A stretch of 47,802 nucleotides of DNA, from positions 1 through 47,802 of the IMG/VR virus record IMGVR_UViG_3300042565_003770. One strand, 5' to 3'. This DNA is from a virus. The first letter of the stretch is position 1. Each line of letters starts with the position of its first letter. This document shows positions 1-7,646 of this stretch, one piece after another. The notes below the pieces were generated by a model. The model made no database searches, was not told the DNA's origin, and saw nothing but the letters and a program-made list of their open reading frames with translations. A program made the translations under genes and the position numbers.

Positions 1-135
1 AGCAAGCTCGCGGGCCTTGTCTTCGCCACGCAGCTCGGCCTGCAGTCGGTGCCCGAGTCGGCCGTGGTCCGCGCCATGACCGCGCTCGAGGACGTGATCG
101 CGGGACTCAAGGGCCTCAAGACCTACAAGCTCTGA
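1..135 (+). CDS. C-terminal fragment of unknown protein
   Basis: The first 44 codons read through in frame 1 without a stop and end in TGA at 133-135. The fragment is Leu/Ala/Val-rich, probably helical, and ends in GLKGLKTYKL. Its start lies before the window. The next gene starts 7 bases downstream on the same strand, so they probably share a transcript. It could be the tail of a structural protein, since it heads the plus-strand cluster that leads to the terminase, but nothing in the fragment identifies a family. Confidence 0.6.
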   Translation, partial: SKLAGLVFATQLGLQSVPESAVVRAMTALEDVIAGLKGLKTYKL

Positions 136-142
136 GGGACTG

Positions 143-1018
143 GTGGCAGGCAACGTCTTCGCACACCCCGCGCATTACTACGCCAGGTACCTGGTGTTGC
201 TGCTCGACGACCCGCGCAAGGAACTGACTCCTGCGCTGGAGGTCTGCGGGCTCGCGGGGATGGACAAGGCGCAGGTCGACCGTGCCATCTCGGACATGCA
301 GGGCCAGCCCGTAGACTTCCGGCCGTGGGACCCTCACCACGCCCCCTCCGTGCGCTGGCTCCGCCAGAAGAAAGTGCACTCGCTGATGCACCAGGATGCC
401 GCGGTGGAGGGCATGTCCGGCATCGTCGCGCATCGACGCATGAGGGAGACCGTCGAGCGCATGCTCATCGGCAACGTGGGTCACGCCGAGATCGCCTTCC
501 GCCTTCGGGACCTCGGGTACGCCGTTGGGGAGTCTGCGGTCGCGGACTTCCGCCACTTCTTCTGGAACACGGAGATCATGGGGGCGGCCGACTGGGCGAA
601 CTACTTCCGCGAGGATGACCGCGGCCGTACGCGCGACCTGCAAGGCCAGTACGCCGCCGCGCGCATCTCGGGACCCCAGTTCGCCCTCTACAGGTCCGGC
701 ATCAAGGTCGAGGTCGACCGCCGCAAGGTCCTCGAGGAGGTCCACGACGAGCTCTACTTCACCTTCCAGGAGGTGCGCGCGCTGCCCACGTCTGAGAAGA
801 AGGTGGAGATGCTGTCCACCATCTCGCGCAGCCTGGTGCGCATCGACGAGCGCATCGAGGCCGGCGACAGCGCCCTCGCCGACGTGCTCCGGAAGTTCGA
901 GAAGTTCCGCGTCGTGCCGAACGCCGAGACGGTGCCTTCCATGAAGGAGCTTGCTCCGACTGGGACCATGAGTGATAGGGGGAGGCGTATGATCGCCACT
1001 TCCAAGGAGACCGCATGA
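143..1018 (+). CDS. Unknown protein with possible helix-turn-helix segment
   Basis: This 291-residue protein starts at GTG, preceded by a GAGGG purine run. I do not recognise the family. Residues about 112-140 (AEIAFRLRDLGYAVGESAVA and following) look like a helix-turn-helix, as in proteins that must read a DNA sequence. The remainder is charged and helical, with a likely coiled-coil stretch near residues 190-260. The stop overlaps the start of the next gene (ATGA), implying translational coupling. Its place upstream of TerL makes a small-terminase-like role conceivable, but that is inference from position and the helix-turn-helix guess only. Confidence 0.75.
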   Translation: MAGNVFAHPAHYYARYLVLLLDDPRKELTPALEVCGLAGMDKAQVDRAISDMQGQPVDFRPWDPHHAPSVRWLRQKKVHSLMHQDAAVEGMSGIVAHRRMRETVERMLIGNVGHAEIAFRLRDLGYAVGESAVADFRHFFWNTEIMGAADWANYFREDDRGRTRDLQGQYAAARISGPQFALYRSGIKVEVDRRKVLEEVHDELYFTFQEVRALPTSEKKVEMLSTISRSLVRIDERIEAGDSALADVLRKFEKFRVVPNAETVPSMKELAPTGTMSDRGRRMIATSKETA

Positions 1019-1422
1019 CCGGAACTGACCAGCCGCCCCTCAACAAGAAGGCCATGCTCACCGCGTTCAGCGAAGGCGTCGACCTCTTCAAGCGTGCCGA
1101 GTTCTCCCTCGACGCCCGCGAGGAGTTGAAGGGTCAGTTCTGCGACGTCACCGTGGTGTTCAAGCCGCAGGGCGACGTGATCTTCCAGCTCTTCCCGAAG
1201 AAGCGGAAGTTGCTGCGCGGCGATCAGGACGGCCGAGTGCTGCTCAGCGAACTCGTCGAGGTCTACTTCTCCGACACCGGGCGCTTCTCCGCCTCCTGGG
1301 TCCCGGAGCTTGAGAGCTGGGCGCTCAAGGCCGCGCGCCTTGCGGACACGCTGAGCTACGACAAGGACCACCACGTCTACGGCTTCGCCACGTACATCAA
1401 CCAGGCGCTCGCCGACCTGTAG
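1015..1422 (+). CDS. Unknown 135-residue phage protein
   Basis: The start is decided by AGGAG five bases before ATG and by the ATGA overlap with the preceding gene. The product is a soluble mixed alpha/beta protein with a basic patch (FPKKRKLL) near residue 60. No signal peptide, membrane segment or metal motif is visible. It belongs to the same short operon as its neighbours. No family is recognised and no function is proposed. Confidence 0.8.
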   Translation: MTGTDQPPLNKKAMLTAFSEGVDLFKRAEFSLDAREELKGQFCDVTVVFKPQGDVIFQLFPKKRKLLRGDQDGRVLLSELVEVYFSDTGRFSASWVPELESWALKAARLADTLSYDKDHHVYGFATYINQALADL

Positions 1423-1430
1423 GAGTCCAC

Positions 1431-2081
1431 ATGGCCCTCCGCTCGAACACCTTCGCATCCGCGCACGCTCTGGCTACCTGGATGACCGCCAACGGCTACG
1501 GGCCGGAGGACGTGCACTTCATGTACCTGAACAGCTCGGGCCACTTCGACGTCCTCTACGACGACGCGGACCCGACTGGGATGATCGTGGGCGAGGTGGC
1601 GGGCACCACGGGGGCGCAGACCATCGCGGTGAGTTCGGTGACCAAGCGCTTCACGCGCTCCGCCGGCAGCTACATCACGGACGGCTTCAAGGTCGGAGAC
1701 CACGTCACCTTCGCGGGCTGCACCAACGGGGCGAACAACAGCACGTTCATCGTGACCGCGGTGTCCGCCCTGTACCTGGAGTGCTCCGGGGCCGTGGGCT
1801 TGGTGACAGAGGCCGGCACCGGTGACGAGACAGCCACGGCGGTGGGATGGAGCCTCGACATAGGGGACGGGCACCGCCTGGGCCTCATCCGGGTCATCGC
1901 CAGCGGCGGCGACACCACGGTGAACATCCTCAACCAGGGCGCTATCCCGATCCTCAGCGGGGACACCTTCGAGTTCGAGTACGGCGGGCGGTACCAGGGT
2001 GATGGGACTGCAGTGGACGCGAACCGCGTGACGGTCGGCGACAACGCCAAGTACACCGTCACCTGGCTGGATCGGAGCTAA
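1431..2081 (+). CDS. Probable beta-rich virion protein
   Basis: This 216-residue protein has a clear AGGAG-TCCAC-ATG start. It is Gly/Thr/Val-rich and low in Lys, like phage capsid-decoration or tail proteins. The stretch at about 80-110 (DGFKVGDHVTFAGCTNGANN followed by STFIVTAVS) matches the general pattern of small beta-barrel domains in phage structural proteins, in which a G-F-x-V-G-D start leads to an N-x-x-T/F-x-V-T-x-V strand. The gene is the last of its transcription unit and ends at a strong hairpin. The structural role is inferred from composition and that pattern. Confidence 0.8.
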   Translation: MALRSNTFASAHALATWMTANGYGPEDVHFMYLNSSGHFDVLYDDADPTGMIVGEVAGTTGAQTIAVSSVTKRFTRSAGSYITDGFKVGDHVTFAGCTNGANNSTFIVTAVSALYLECSGAVGLVTEAGTGDETATAVGWSLDIGDGHRLGLIRVIASGGDTTVNILNQGAIPILSGDTFEFEYGGRYQGDGTAVDANRVTVGDNAKYTVTWLDRS

Positions 2082-2083
2082 AG

Positions 2084-2111
2084 GGACGGCCCTCTCAAGA
2101 GAGGGCCGTCC
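2084..2111. terminator. Bidirectional hairpin terminator
   Basis: A perfect 12-bp stem (GGACGGCCCTCT / AGAGGGCCGTCC) with a four-base loop sits between two convergent genes. It begins three bases after the plus-strand stop and contains the stop codon of the minus-strand RNase HII gene. There is no U-tract on the plus side. It could serve both directions. Confidence 0.85.
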
Positions 2112-2715
2112 TGCACGCCTTCTTCCGGTGGTGGACCGTCAGGCCGTACTTCCGCAGCGCAGCGATGTGCTCGCTGGTCTGCTTGCCTCCGCCGGCGTAG
2201 CCCATGTTGGAGTCGAACCGGTAGAGCGGGAACTCTCGGTGCAACTCCAACATGATGGCGTCGCGGTAGGTCTTCGCGATGATGCTGGCCGCTGCCACGA
2301 TCCAGAAGGAGGAGTCCGCCTGCGGGATGACGCGCTGGTCGATCCCGTGCAGCCCCTCGAGCATGATGTTGCCGTCCACCACGAGCAGGTCCACCGGGGC
2401 CTCCTCGTTGAGCACCTTCAGCGCGTCGAGCTTCGACCACAACAGTGCCTTGCTGTAGCCGTGCTTGTCGATGTCCGCTGGAGAGATCTCTCCGATGCCC
2501 ACGGCCGCGCGGCGCTCCAGGAGGTAGGGCATCAGACGCGACATGATCTCCACGCGCTGCGCCGGCGTGGTCTTCTTCGAGTCCCGGACCCCCGGCACCG
2601 GCCACCACTCTTGGAAGTTGCCGAAGGGCACGTTCACGTCGACCGCGACGGCGACGGAGACCAACGGCCCGGCCAACGCCCCGTACCCGACCTCGTCCAC
2701 ACCTGCGTACCTCAC
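2095..2715 (-). CDS. rnhB: Ribonuclease HII
   Basis: Type 2 RNase H cleaves the RNA strand of RNA-DNA hybrids and embedded ribonucleotides. Starting at the GTG that overlaps the upstream stop (GTGA), the protein has 206 residues, the usual RNase HII length. The metal-binding carboxylates are present: D7-E8 in YAGVDEVGYGALAGP, D114 in LVVDGN, and D134 in QADSS upstream of ASIIAKTYRD. The conserved DSKK lies at 45-48. A longer reading frame exists but adds unrelated N-terminal sequence. In a phage it probably removes replication primers or R-loops. It is the last gene of a minus-strand operon that ends at the shared terminator. Confidence 0.95.
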   Translation of the reverse strand: MRYAGVDEVGYGALAGPLVSVAVAVDVNVPFGNFQEWWPVPGVRDSKKTTPAQRVEIMSRLMPYLLERRAAVGIGEISPADIDKHGYSKALLWSKLDALKVLNEEAPVDLLVVDGNIMLEGLHGIDQRVIPQADSSFWIVAAASIIAKTYRDAIMLELHREFPLYRFDSNMGYAGGGKQTSEHIAALRKYGLTVHHRKKACRTALS

Positions 2716-2897
2716 AGGACCCTCAGCAGGCCCTGCCGGATCACCTCGATGTCCTGCTCGGGAACATCGAGAAGCAGGGACCAGAGGAGGCCGTGCCACC
2801 GACTTAGGTCTGCGCGGACAGCCTCGCGTTGGTTCGGGGTGAGACCCGAGACCTGCGCACGTAGGATGGCGTCAACCTCCTCCTGCGCTGTCTTCAT
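2712..2897 (-). CDS. Small unknown helical protein, 61 residues
   Basis: This short gene sits between two tightly coupled genes: its ATG overlaps the upstream stop (ATGA) and its TGA overlaps the RNase HII GTG. The product starts MKTAQEEVDAILRAQVSGLT and is predicted helical. The ORF extends further upstream but would overlap the preceding gene. The double coupling is the main evidence that it is real. No function is recognised. Confidence 0.75.
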   Translation of the reverse strand: MKTAQEEVDAILRAQVSGLTPNQREAVRADLSRWHGLLWSLLLDVPEQDIEVIRQGLLRVL

Positions 2898-3562
2898 CCT
2901 GGCTCCACGAAGGCGGCGCACTTGCACCCGCCGAAGATGCAGGTGCCTGCCGGCTTCATGCACCAGCCGGAGTCGTCCTCCTTCGGCATCCCCTTCAGCG
3001 GGGCCTCCCCGAGGTGGCTGTTGCGCTTGTGCCCGCACGTCCCGCAGAGGTTCTCGGGAGTCCCGTACTTGTCCGTCCAGTATGGCTCGGGGTCAGGCGG
3101 GCAGATGCAGTTCGACTCGAGATCGACGATCTGCTCCGAGAGGCGCATCTCCATGCAGTCGGGGCAGGGGTCGGGGGCGCGGATCTGTGAGCGCTTCCTG
3201 TCCTTCTCCACGCTCCACTCCCCGGGCAGCAGCGGAGTGCGCCGCTGGATCTCGCTGACCCGGATGAAGCACTGGTACGCGAGCTTCACAGAGATCGGGT
3301 CGGGGTTGGCGAGGTAGGTGAGTCCCTGGGTGTAGTAGGACCGGACCTCCTCCGTGTACTTGCTGATCTGCGTCTCCGGGACGTCGGGGACAAGGCCGCC
3401 ACCTCCGTCAGGGGTGACGACGAAGCGCAGGGGGTAGGTCACGTTGCGCACCTCGTGCTCGCGCCATTTCATCGCCTGAAGCCAGACCTGCCTGGCGTGC
3501 GCCATCTCAGCGGCGAACCTTGGGTCGGAGATGGAGTCTACGTCTCGCGTTCCGAGCGACAT
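2894..3562 (-). CDS. Cys-rich zinc-binding phage protein
   Basis: The 222-residue product has an N-terminal half without notable motifs and a Cys-rich C-terminal half (C133-C136 in CPDC, a C-I-C pair, then CGTCGHKRNSH, a further Cys cluster and C-K-C-A-A-F). The last part fits a C-x2-C-G-H-x4-H...C...C-x-C-x2-F zinc-binding module that also ends the protein at 36533-37432. The start is supported by a strong GAGGAGGA Shine-Dalgarno five bases upstream, even though it forces a 56-base overlap with the 3' end of the upstream gene. The function is unknown; a nucleic-acid or protein-binding zinc module is plausible. Confidence 0.8.
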   Translation of the reverse strand: MSLGTRDVDSISDPRFAAEMAHARQVWLQAMKWREHEVRNVTYPLRFVVTPDGGGGLVPDVPETQISKYTEEVRSYYTQGLTYLANPDPISVKLAYQCFIRVSEIQRRTPLLPGEWSVEKDRKRSQIRAPDPCPDCMEMRLSEQIVDLESNCICPPDPEPYWTDKYGTPENLCGTCGHKRNSHLGEAPLKGMPKEDDSGWCMKPAGTCIFGGCKCAAFVEPG

Positions 3563-3884
3563 CGCTGTCCTCCTCGTAGGGGTTGACCTTCATCTCGGGC
3601 CCGAGACCGCGGATGAGGATGAGTGCCGTCCACCGAGTGCGGGGGTTCCCGATCCCGGAGGAGTCGAGCTCGGCGTTGTTGACGAAGCACCAGCTCTCGA
3701 GGAGCTGGCGCATGAAGGTGGACGTCGTCGCGGTCCACGTGGTGGAGGCGGTAAGGAACAGGACCCACTGGAGTGGGTCTGTCCGTTGAACGATCTGCGC
3801 GTCAAGCAGATCGCCGTCCAGGGCCCTGTTCGCCGAGGCGGCGAACAGGGGTACCCAGGCGAGCGAGGGTACGAGACCGGTCAC
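3507..3884 (-). CDS. Unknown protein, 125 residues
   Basis: The gene starts at GTG in a GTGA overlap with the upstream stop, which supports coupling. The N-terminus (VPSLAWVPLFAASANRAL) is hydrophobic enough for a short membrane or signal-like helix, but with no clear cleavage site. The C-terminus is very basic (NARRRLHLRPKVRR). The last 18 codons overlap the next gene in another frame. No family is recognised. Confidence 0.65.
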   Translation of the reverse strand: MTGLVPSLAWVPLFAASANRALDGDLLDAQIVQRTDPLQWVLFLTASTTWTATTSTFMRQLLESWCFVNNAELDSSGIGNPRTRWTALILIRGLGPEMKVNPYEEDSDVARNARRRLHLRPKVRR

Positions 3885-4672
3885 GCTTCGGCCATCTCCT
3901 GCCCGTCGCGCACCGCCGAGAGGATGTCCGGATCCACTGCGCTCAATCCCGCCTCCTTGAACGCGGCACCCATGGTCGTATCCGCGTGCACCTCCAGCAG
4001 CGAGTAGTGCGGGGTGGGCTCGGCGAGGATCTCCAGCGTCACACGGGACCCGATCCCAGCGCGGCTCCGGAGCTGGGCGTGGAGTTTCGGGACGATCTCA
4101 CTGAGGGGAGCGTCTCCCTTCTCGAGGACGGACTTCGGGTCCCCCGGAGTCATCCAGCGCACTGGCACCACCACCGCGGTCTTCCTCCCGTCGTCGTGCT
4201 CTTCCACCACCGTCGCCGCCAGGTACGGCACCAGGTGGAGCATGCGGGTGCGGACGTCCCACTCGAGGCCGATACCGCCGCCCATGACCTGGCCGTCCAC
4301 GATGACAGGCACGTTCGGCCCCGCCCAGAACACGTCCTTCGGGGGGACCCAGAGGTGGTACTGCTTCAGCGGAGAGCTGTCGTTGATCGCGGCGCTGAAG
4401 ACCCGGCCGTCACGAACACGCAGGGAGCCCCCGTCGATCGGGAAGTGCCGGAGGGTGTTGTTGAGGGCCGCGCGCGCGGATTCCATGCTGCTGTCGCGCC
4501 CGACGATCCCAGGCATGGTGGACCACATCCGAGGCACGCCACGGCTGTCGACCCCGCCGAACACCGCGATGGTGGTCCAGTGCGGCGGGATGGAGATGGT
4601 TTCGCCATCCTGAGCGTGGCTGGAGGCGGGAAGAAGGCGGCATTCGAGGCCGAGCGTGAAGACGTGGTTCAT
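3881..4672 (-). CDS. Unknown protein, 263 residues
   Basis: First gene of the minus-strand operon 4672-2095, divergent from TerL. The product is mostly beta-rich with a Gly/Val core (VPVIVDGQVMGGGIGLEWDV near residues 120-140) and an acidic helical C-terminus. Its ATG is 41 bases downstream of a CATAAG box on the same strand. It ends in a GTGA overlap with the next gene. I do not recognise the family. The operon (this gene, two unknowns, a 61-residue protein and RNase HII) is presumably expressed together. Confidence 0.8.
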   Translation of the reverse strand: MNHVFTLGLECRLLPASSHAQDGETISIPPHWTTIAVFGGVDSRGVPRMWSTMPGIVGRDSSMESARAALNNTLRHFPIDGGSLRVRDGRVFSAAINDSSPLKQYHLWVPPKDVFWAGPNVPVIVDGQVMGGGIGLEWDVRTRMLHLVPYLAATVVEEHDDGRKTAVVVPVRWMTPGDPKSVLEKGDAPLSEIVPKLHAQLRSRAGIGSRVTLEILAEPTPHYSLLEVHADTTMGAAFKEAGLSAVDPDILSAVRDGQEMAEA

Positions 4673-4727
4673 GGATGATCCTTGTTGTAGCTGGCGGGAG
4701 TTGCCAGTACAGGCTTATGGCAAGATC
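4673..4727. promoter_or_regulatory. Divergent intergenic region with minus-strand CATAAG box
   Basis: These 55 bases separate two divergent genes. On the minus strand CATAAG (4714-4719) is followed by a 5-bp dyad CTGGC/GCCAG (4691-4707) before the 4672 start. On the plus strand TTGTAG (4685-4690) lies 17 bases before TACAGG (4708-4713), a weak sigma70-like pair ahead of TerL. The first is supported by recurrence elsewhere in the window; the second is a guess. Confidence 0.5.
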
Positions 4728-6521
4728 ATGAAGCCTTTAGGGTCTGCAGATCCCCTGGACGTCTTCCGCCTGATCAGGCAGGAGTCCTCCGACGGCGTCC
4801 TCGAGGACTACCCGAACGAGTGGGACTACGAGCCCCCCGTGCCGGACGTCTCCCCGTGGGAGTACACGGACGCGATGAGGGGGGCGAACGACCTCCTCGA
4901 GGTGTCCCCCTCCCAGTTCGTCGAGACCTCGATCCTGATGCCGGACGCGGAGACGAAGACGCTCGTCCCGTTCGACTTCACGCACCGCCCGTACCTGCGC
5001 CGCATCTACGACACCCCGAGCAAGCGCGTCCTCTTGATGTGCGCGCGGCAGGTCGAGAAGTCGACCACCCTCGGGAACCGCATCCTCGCGGTCAGCTGCC
5101 TCATCCCGCACTTCCGCACGCTCTACGTCTCGCCCTCCGCGCAGCAGACGCAGGAGTTCAGCAAGACCCGCATCCGCGAACTCCTCGAGACGTCTCCCGA
5201 CCTGCGGCGCTGGTTCCCCGCGCACCTCACGGACAACGTCTTCGAGAAGCGCGCGATCAACCGCAGCACGGTGACCCTGCGGTACGCGTTCTTGAACGCG
5301 GACCGGTGCCGTGGTCTTCGCGCCGACTTGGTGGCGCTGGACGAGATCCAACACATCCACCTCGAGAACATCCCCGTCATCGAGGAGGCGGCGTCCCACT
5401 CCCCCTACCGGAACTTCATCTACTCGGGCACCCCGCTCACGCTCGACAACCCGATGGAGCACTACTGGTCGAACTTCTCCACCCAGAACGAGTGGGCCGT
5501 CCCCTGCGAGCGCCACGGTGTGCCGAAGGACCCCGGGTCCTGGCACTGGAACATCCTCGGCGAGGACAACATCGGGAAGCTGGGGCTCATCTGCGACAAG
5601 TGCGGAGGGCGCATCAACGCGGCGCACCCGCAGGCGCAGTGGGTCCGCACCGGCTCTCCCGACCCCACGCTGAGCGTCTTCGAGGGGTTCCGGATCCCGC
5701 AGCTCATGGTGCCGTGGATCGACTGGAAGGATCTGTACACCAAGTACCAGGACTACCCGCGGGCCATGTTCTTCAACGAGTGCCTCGGGCTCTCGTTCGA
5801 CAGCGGGCAGCGGCCCCTCTCGGCGGCCGACATCCAGCTGAACTGCGACGACGAGCAGCGGCTCAGCCCGGAGAACGTGAAGCTGTGGAAGGAGAAGCTC
5901 GCCGGCGTGCCCCTCTACGGCGGCATCGACTGGGGACAGGACAGCTCGAAGTCGTACACGGTGATGAAGGTCGGAGGGTACTACCGCGGGAAGTTCCGCG
6001 TCATCTTCGCGCACCGCTTCGTGGGGGCGGAGTCCGACATCCGCGCGCAGATGGACAAGATCTGCCGCATCATCGACACCTTCCAGCTCGCCAGGGTCGG
6101 CGTTGACTACGGCGGCGGTCTTCACCCCAACGACGAGCTCCTGCGGAAGTACGGATCCCAGCGCATCGTGCGTTTCCAGTACTCGACCCCCAGCGTCTAC
6201 ATGAAGTGGGACGCCCAGCTGGGCCGTTACATCATCCACCGCTCGGAGGTGATGTCGGCGCTCTTCAACGCCATCAAGCGCGGGAACGTCTACCGCTTCC
6301 CCGCGTGGAAGGACTTCTCGCAGCCGTTCGCCGCCGACATGCTCTCGATCTTCTCCGAGTACAATGAGTTCATGCACATGACCCAGTACAAGAAGTCGCC
6401 GAACAACACCGACGACTCCTTCCACGCGCTGCTGTTCATGACGTGCGCATCCATGCTGGACACCCCCCGCCCCGACATCTTCGTCCCCAACGCCGCGATC
6501 GACCGTCGCCTTGCGGACTAA
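4728..6521 (+). CDS. terL: Terminase large subunit (packaging ATPase/nuclease)
   Basis: The 597-residue protein drives DNA into the prohead and cuts the concatemer. The ATPase half shows a Walker A-type loop CARQVEKST (105-113), Walker B LVALDE (201-206) and the coupling motif YSGTP. A zinc-ribbon-like set (C260, C289, C292) lies between the domains, as in GpA-type terminases. The RNase H-fold nuclease shows D401 (GGIDWGQD), D460 (GVDYGGG) and D562/D563 (TDDSFHAL). The Walker A position usually held by Gly is Glu (Q-V-E-K-S). I chose the ATG at 4728; an upstream GTG at 4656 would overlap the divergent gene. No good Shine-Dalgarno is visible at either start. Confidence 0.95.
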   Translation: MKPLGSADPLDVFRLIRQESSDGVLEDYPNEWDYEPPVPDVSPWEYTDAMRGANDLLEVSPSQFVETSILMPDAETKTLVPFDFTHRPYLRRIYDTPSKRVLLMCARQVEKSTTLGNRILAVSCLIPHFRTLYVSPSAQQTQEFSKTRIRELLETSPDLRRWFPAHLTDNVFEKRAINRSTVTLRYAFLNADRCRGLRADLVALDEIQHIHLENIPVIEEAASHSPYRNFIYSGTPLTLDNPMEHYWSNFSTQNEWAVPCERHGVPKDPGSWHWNILGEDNIGKLGLICDKCGGRINAAHPQAQWVRTGSPDPTLSVFEGFRIPQLMVPWIDWKDLYTKYQDYPRAMFFNECLGLSFDSGQRPLSAADIQLNCDDEQRLSPENVKLWKEKLAGVPLYGGIDWGQDSSKSYTVMKVGGYYRGKFRVIFAHRFVGAESDIRAQMDKICRIIDTFQLARVGVDYGGGLHPNDELLRKYGSQRIVRFQYSTPSVYMKWDAQLGRYIIHRSEVMSALFNAIKRGNVYRFPAWKDFSQPFAADMLSIFSEYNEFMHMTQYKKSPNNTDDSFHALLFMTCASMLDTPRPDIFVPNAAIDRRLAD

Positions 6522-6530
6522 GAAGACGCA

Positions 6531-6559
6531 CGGGAGGAGGGCTTGTGGCCCCCCTCCCG
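6531..6559. terminator. Bidirectional hairpin terminator after terL
   Basis: CGGGAGG-A-GGGC pairs with GCCC-C-CCTCCCG around a five-base TTGTG loop, leaving a single A/C mismatch. It lies between the terL stop and the stop of the convergent minus-strand gene at 6582, so it can serve both. Confidence 0.8.
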
Positions 6560-6581
6560 ATTGTCACCTGACCTCTCCCGC

Positions 6582-7046
6582 TCAGCTCGCCGCGGCCTTC
6601 TTGCCCGCCGGCTTCTTCTCGGCCGCGGGCTCCTCCTCTTCCGAGTCCGCCGTCTTGACCGGCTTGGCGGCCGCGTCAACGAGAGACTGTCCGAAGGCCT
6701 TCTGCTCCTCGTCGGTCTTGCCGGACATGGCCATGTAGGCCTTCCGGACGTTCTCGTCCTCGACCATGCTCTTGCCGAGCTTGCCCAGCTGGCGGGCGTT
6801 CTCTGCCGCGTGCACCTCGACGTCGCGGCCCAGGAACCAGAACCCGGCCTCGGTCACCACGACCACGGCGACCGTCGCCCCGATGATGACCTTCATCGAG
6901 AGGACCACGGGGGCTCCGCGGAAGTACTGGGTGGCGGCGGGCACCGCCCAGCCGAGGATGGTGACGGTGGCTGCTGCGGTGGCGACCGGGGCGCTGTACC
7001 CGAACAGGCGGCGGCGGAGAACTTCGAGCTTGCTGATGGCGTTCAT
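6582..7046 (-). CDS. Small membrane protein with charged tail
   Basis: The 154-residue product has two predicted membrane helices (about 20-42 and 50-72, including VIIGATVAVVVVTEAGFWFLG) and a long hydrophilic C-terminal tail that is first acidic (SEEEEPAAEKK) and then basic (PAGKKAAAS). GAGGT precedes the ATG. Two membrane helices and a charged tail next to TerL are compatible with a holin, but nothing diagnostic of a holin family is visible, and another envelope role is equally possible. A CATAAG box with a dyad lies 60 bases upstream. Confidence 0.75.
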   Translation of the reverse strand: MNAISKLEVLRRRLFGYSAPVATAAATVTILGWAVPAATQYFRGAPVVLSMKVIIGATVAVVVVTEAGFWFLGRDVEVHAAENARQLGKLGKSMVEDENVRKAYMAMSGKTDEEQKAFGQSLVDAAAKPVKTADSEEEEPAAEKKPAGKKAAAS

Positions 7047-7086
7047 GTTGACCTCTGTGAGATGAGATGGACGGGGGAAGGCAGCC

Positions 7087-7111
7087 GGTGATTGCTGTCA
7101 CCTACCTTATG
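7087..7111 (-). promoter_or_regulatory. CATAAG box plus dyad upstream of 7046 gene
   Basis: On the minus strand CATAAG (7106-7111) is followed by a GGTGA...TCACC dyad (7087-7102) before the gene start. The box sits in a 101-base gap containing no ORF. A CTAAAA run lies about 17 bases upstream of the box. Interpreted as a promoter or operator because the same hexamer precedes four other minus-strand genes. Confidence 0.5.
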
Positions 7112-7147
7112 CCAGGTTCTTGGTGTCTTTTTAGCGAGTAGCGGTCA

Positions 7148-7606
7148 CTACCCCAGGTTCAGCCGCGGATGGCCCACCTTCTGCCGGGAGGGACGCACGT
7201 CGCTCTGCTGCTGGGCGCGCACCAGCGCGGACAGCTCGCGCACCTGCTGGTGCAGGTCCGTGACCTGCGCGGTGAGCACCGCGATGTGCTCGTCCGGGGT
7301 CACATCCGGTACCACAGCCGCGCGCTCCTCCAGGGCGCGCACGCGGCCCTCCAGCTCGGCCCACTGGTCCACCGTCGCCTGGGACTGCGTACCGAACTTG
7401 CTCTGCAGGTCCTTGAGGGCACCGGCGATGGCGTCGAGCTCTGTCCGGAGATCGGGCCCCGTGCTCGCTGGGGGAGGCGCCGGCGTACTGGCAGTCTCGC
7501 GGGCTTCGGGCTTCCGGGACCGCGGTGCCCGGGCGGGGCGAGCAGGTTCTCCCCCGCGTGCCACGCGATCGACTTCATCCGCCGCTGCGGTTCGTGCATC
7601 CTTCAT
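7148..7606 (-). CDS. Coiled-coil protein with disordered N-terminal region
   Basis: The product has 152 residues. The first 50 are low-complexity Ala/Pro/Arg, and residues about 50-140 form a heptad-rich coiled coil (RVRALEERAAVV, QVTDLHQQVRELSALVRAQQ). The reading frame extends far upstream antisense to other genes; I cut it at the ATG preceded by AGGAG because the upstream part is a shadow. Likely oligomeric; no function can be assigned. It sits between a regulator and a membrane protein, each pair separated by a CATAAG box. Confidence 0.7.
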   Translation of the reverse strand: MKDARTAAADEVDRVARGGEPARPARAPRSRKPEARETASTPAPPPASTGPDLRTELDAIAGALKDLQSKFGTQSQATVDQWAELEGRVRALEERAAVVPDVTPDEHIAVLTAQVTDLHQQVRELSALVRAQQQSDVRPSRQKVGHPRLNLG

Positions 7607-7612
7607 GAGAAC

Positions 7613-7646
7613 TCCTGGAGTGATGTTGACTTCCAGGATTCTTATG
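7613..7646 (-). promoter_or_regulatory. CATAAG box plus 7-bp dyad upstream of 7606 gene
   Basis: On the minus strand CATAAG (7641-7646) overlaps the TAA stop of the regulator gene. It is followed by TCCTGGA/TCCAGGA arms (7632-7638 and 7613-7619) surrounding a 12-base centre. The distance to the ATG is 35 bases. Candidate promoter or operator. Confidence 0.5.

Noticed and set aside
4656-4727. TerL start at GTG 4656 or ATG 4671
   Set aside because: Both would overlap or abut the divergent gene start and swallow the shared regulatory region; neither has a Shine-Dalgarno. The ATG at 4728 is preferred although its own ribosome site is weak.
4737-6425. Long minus-strand frame opposite TerL
   Set aside because: Low-complexity Val/Arg/Glu/Asp sequence, no ribosome site, and TerL motifs on the other strand are unambiguous.
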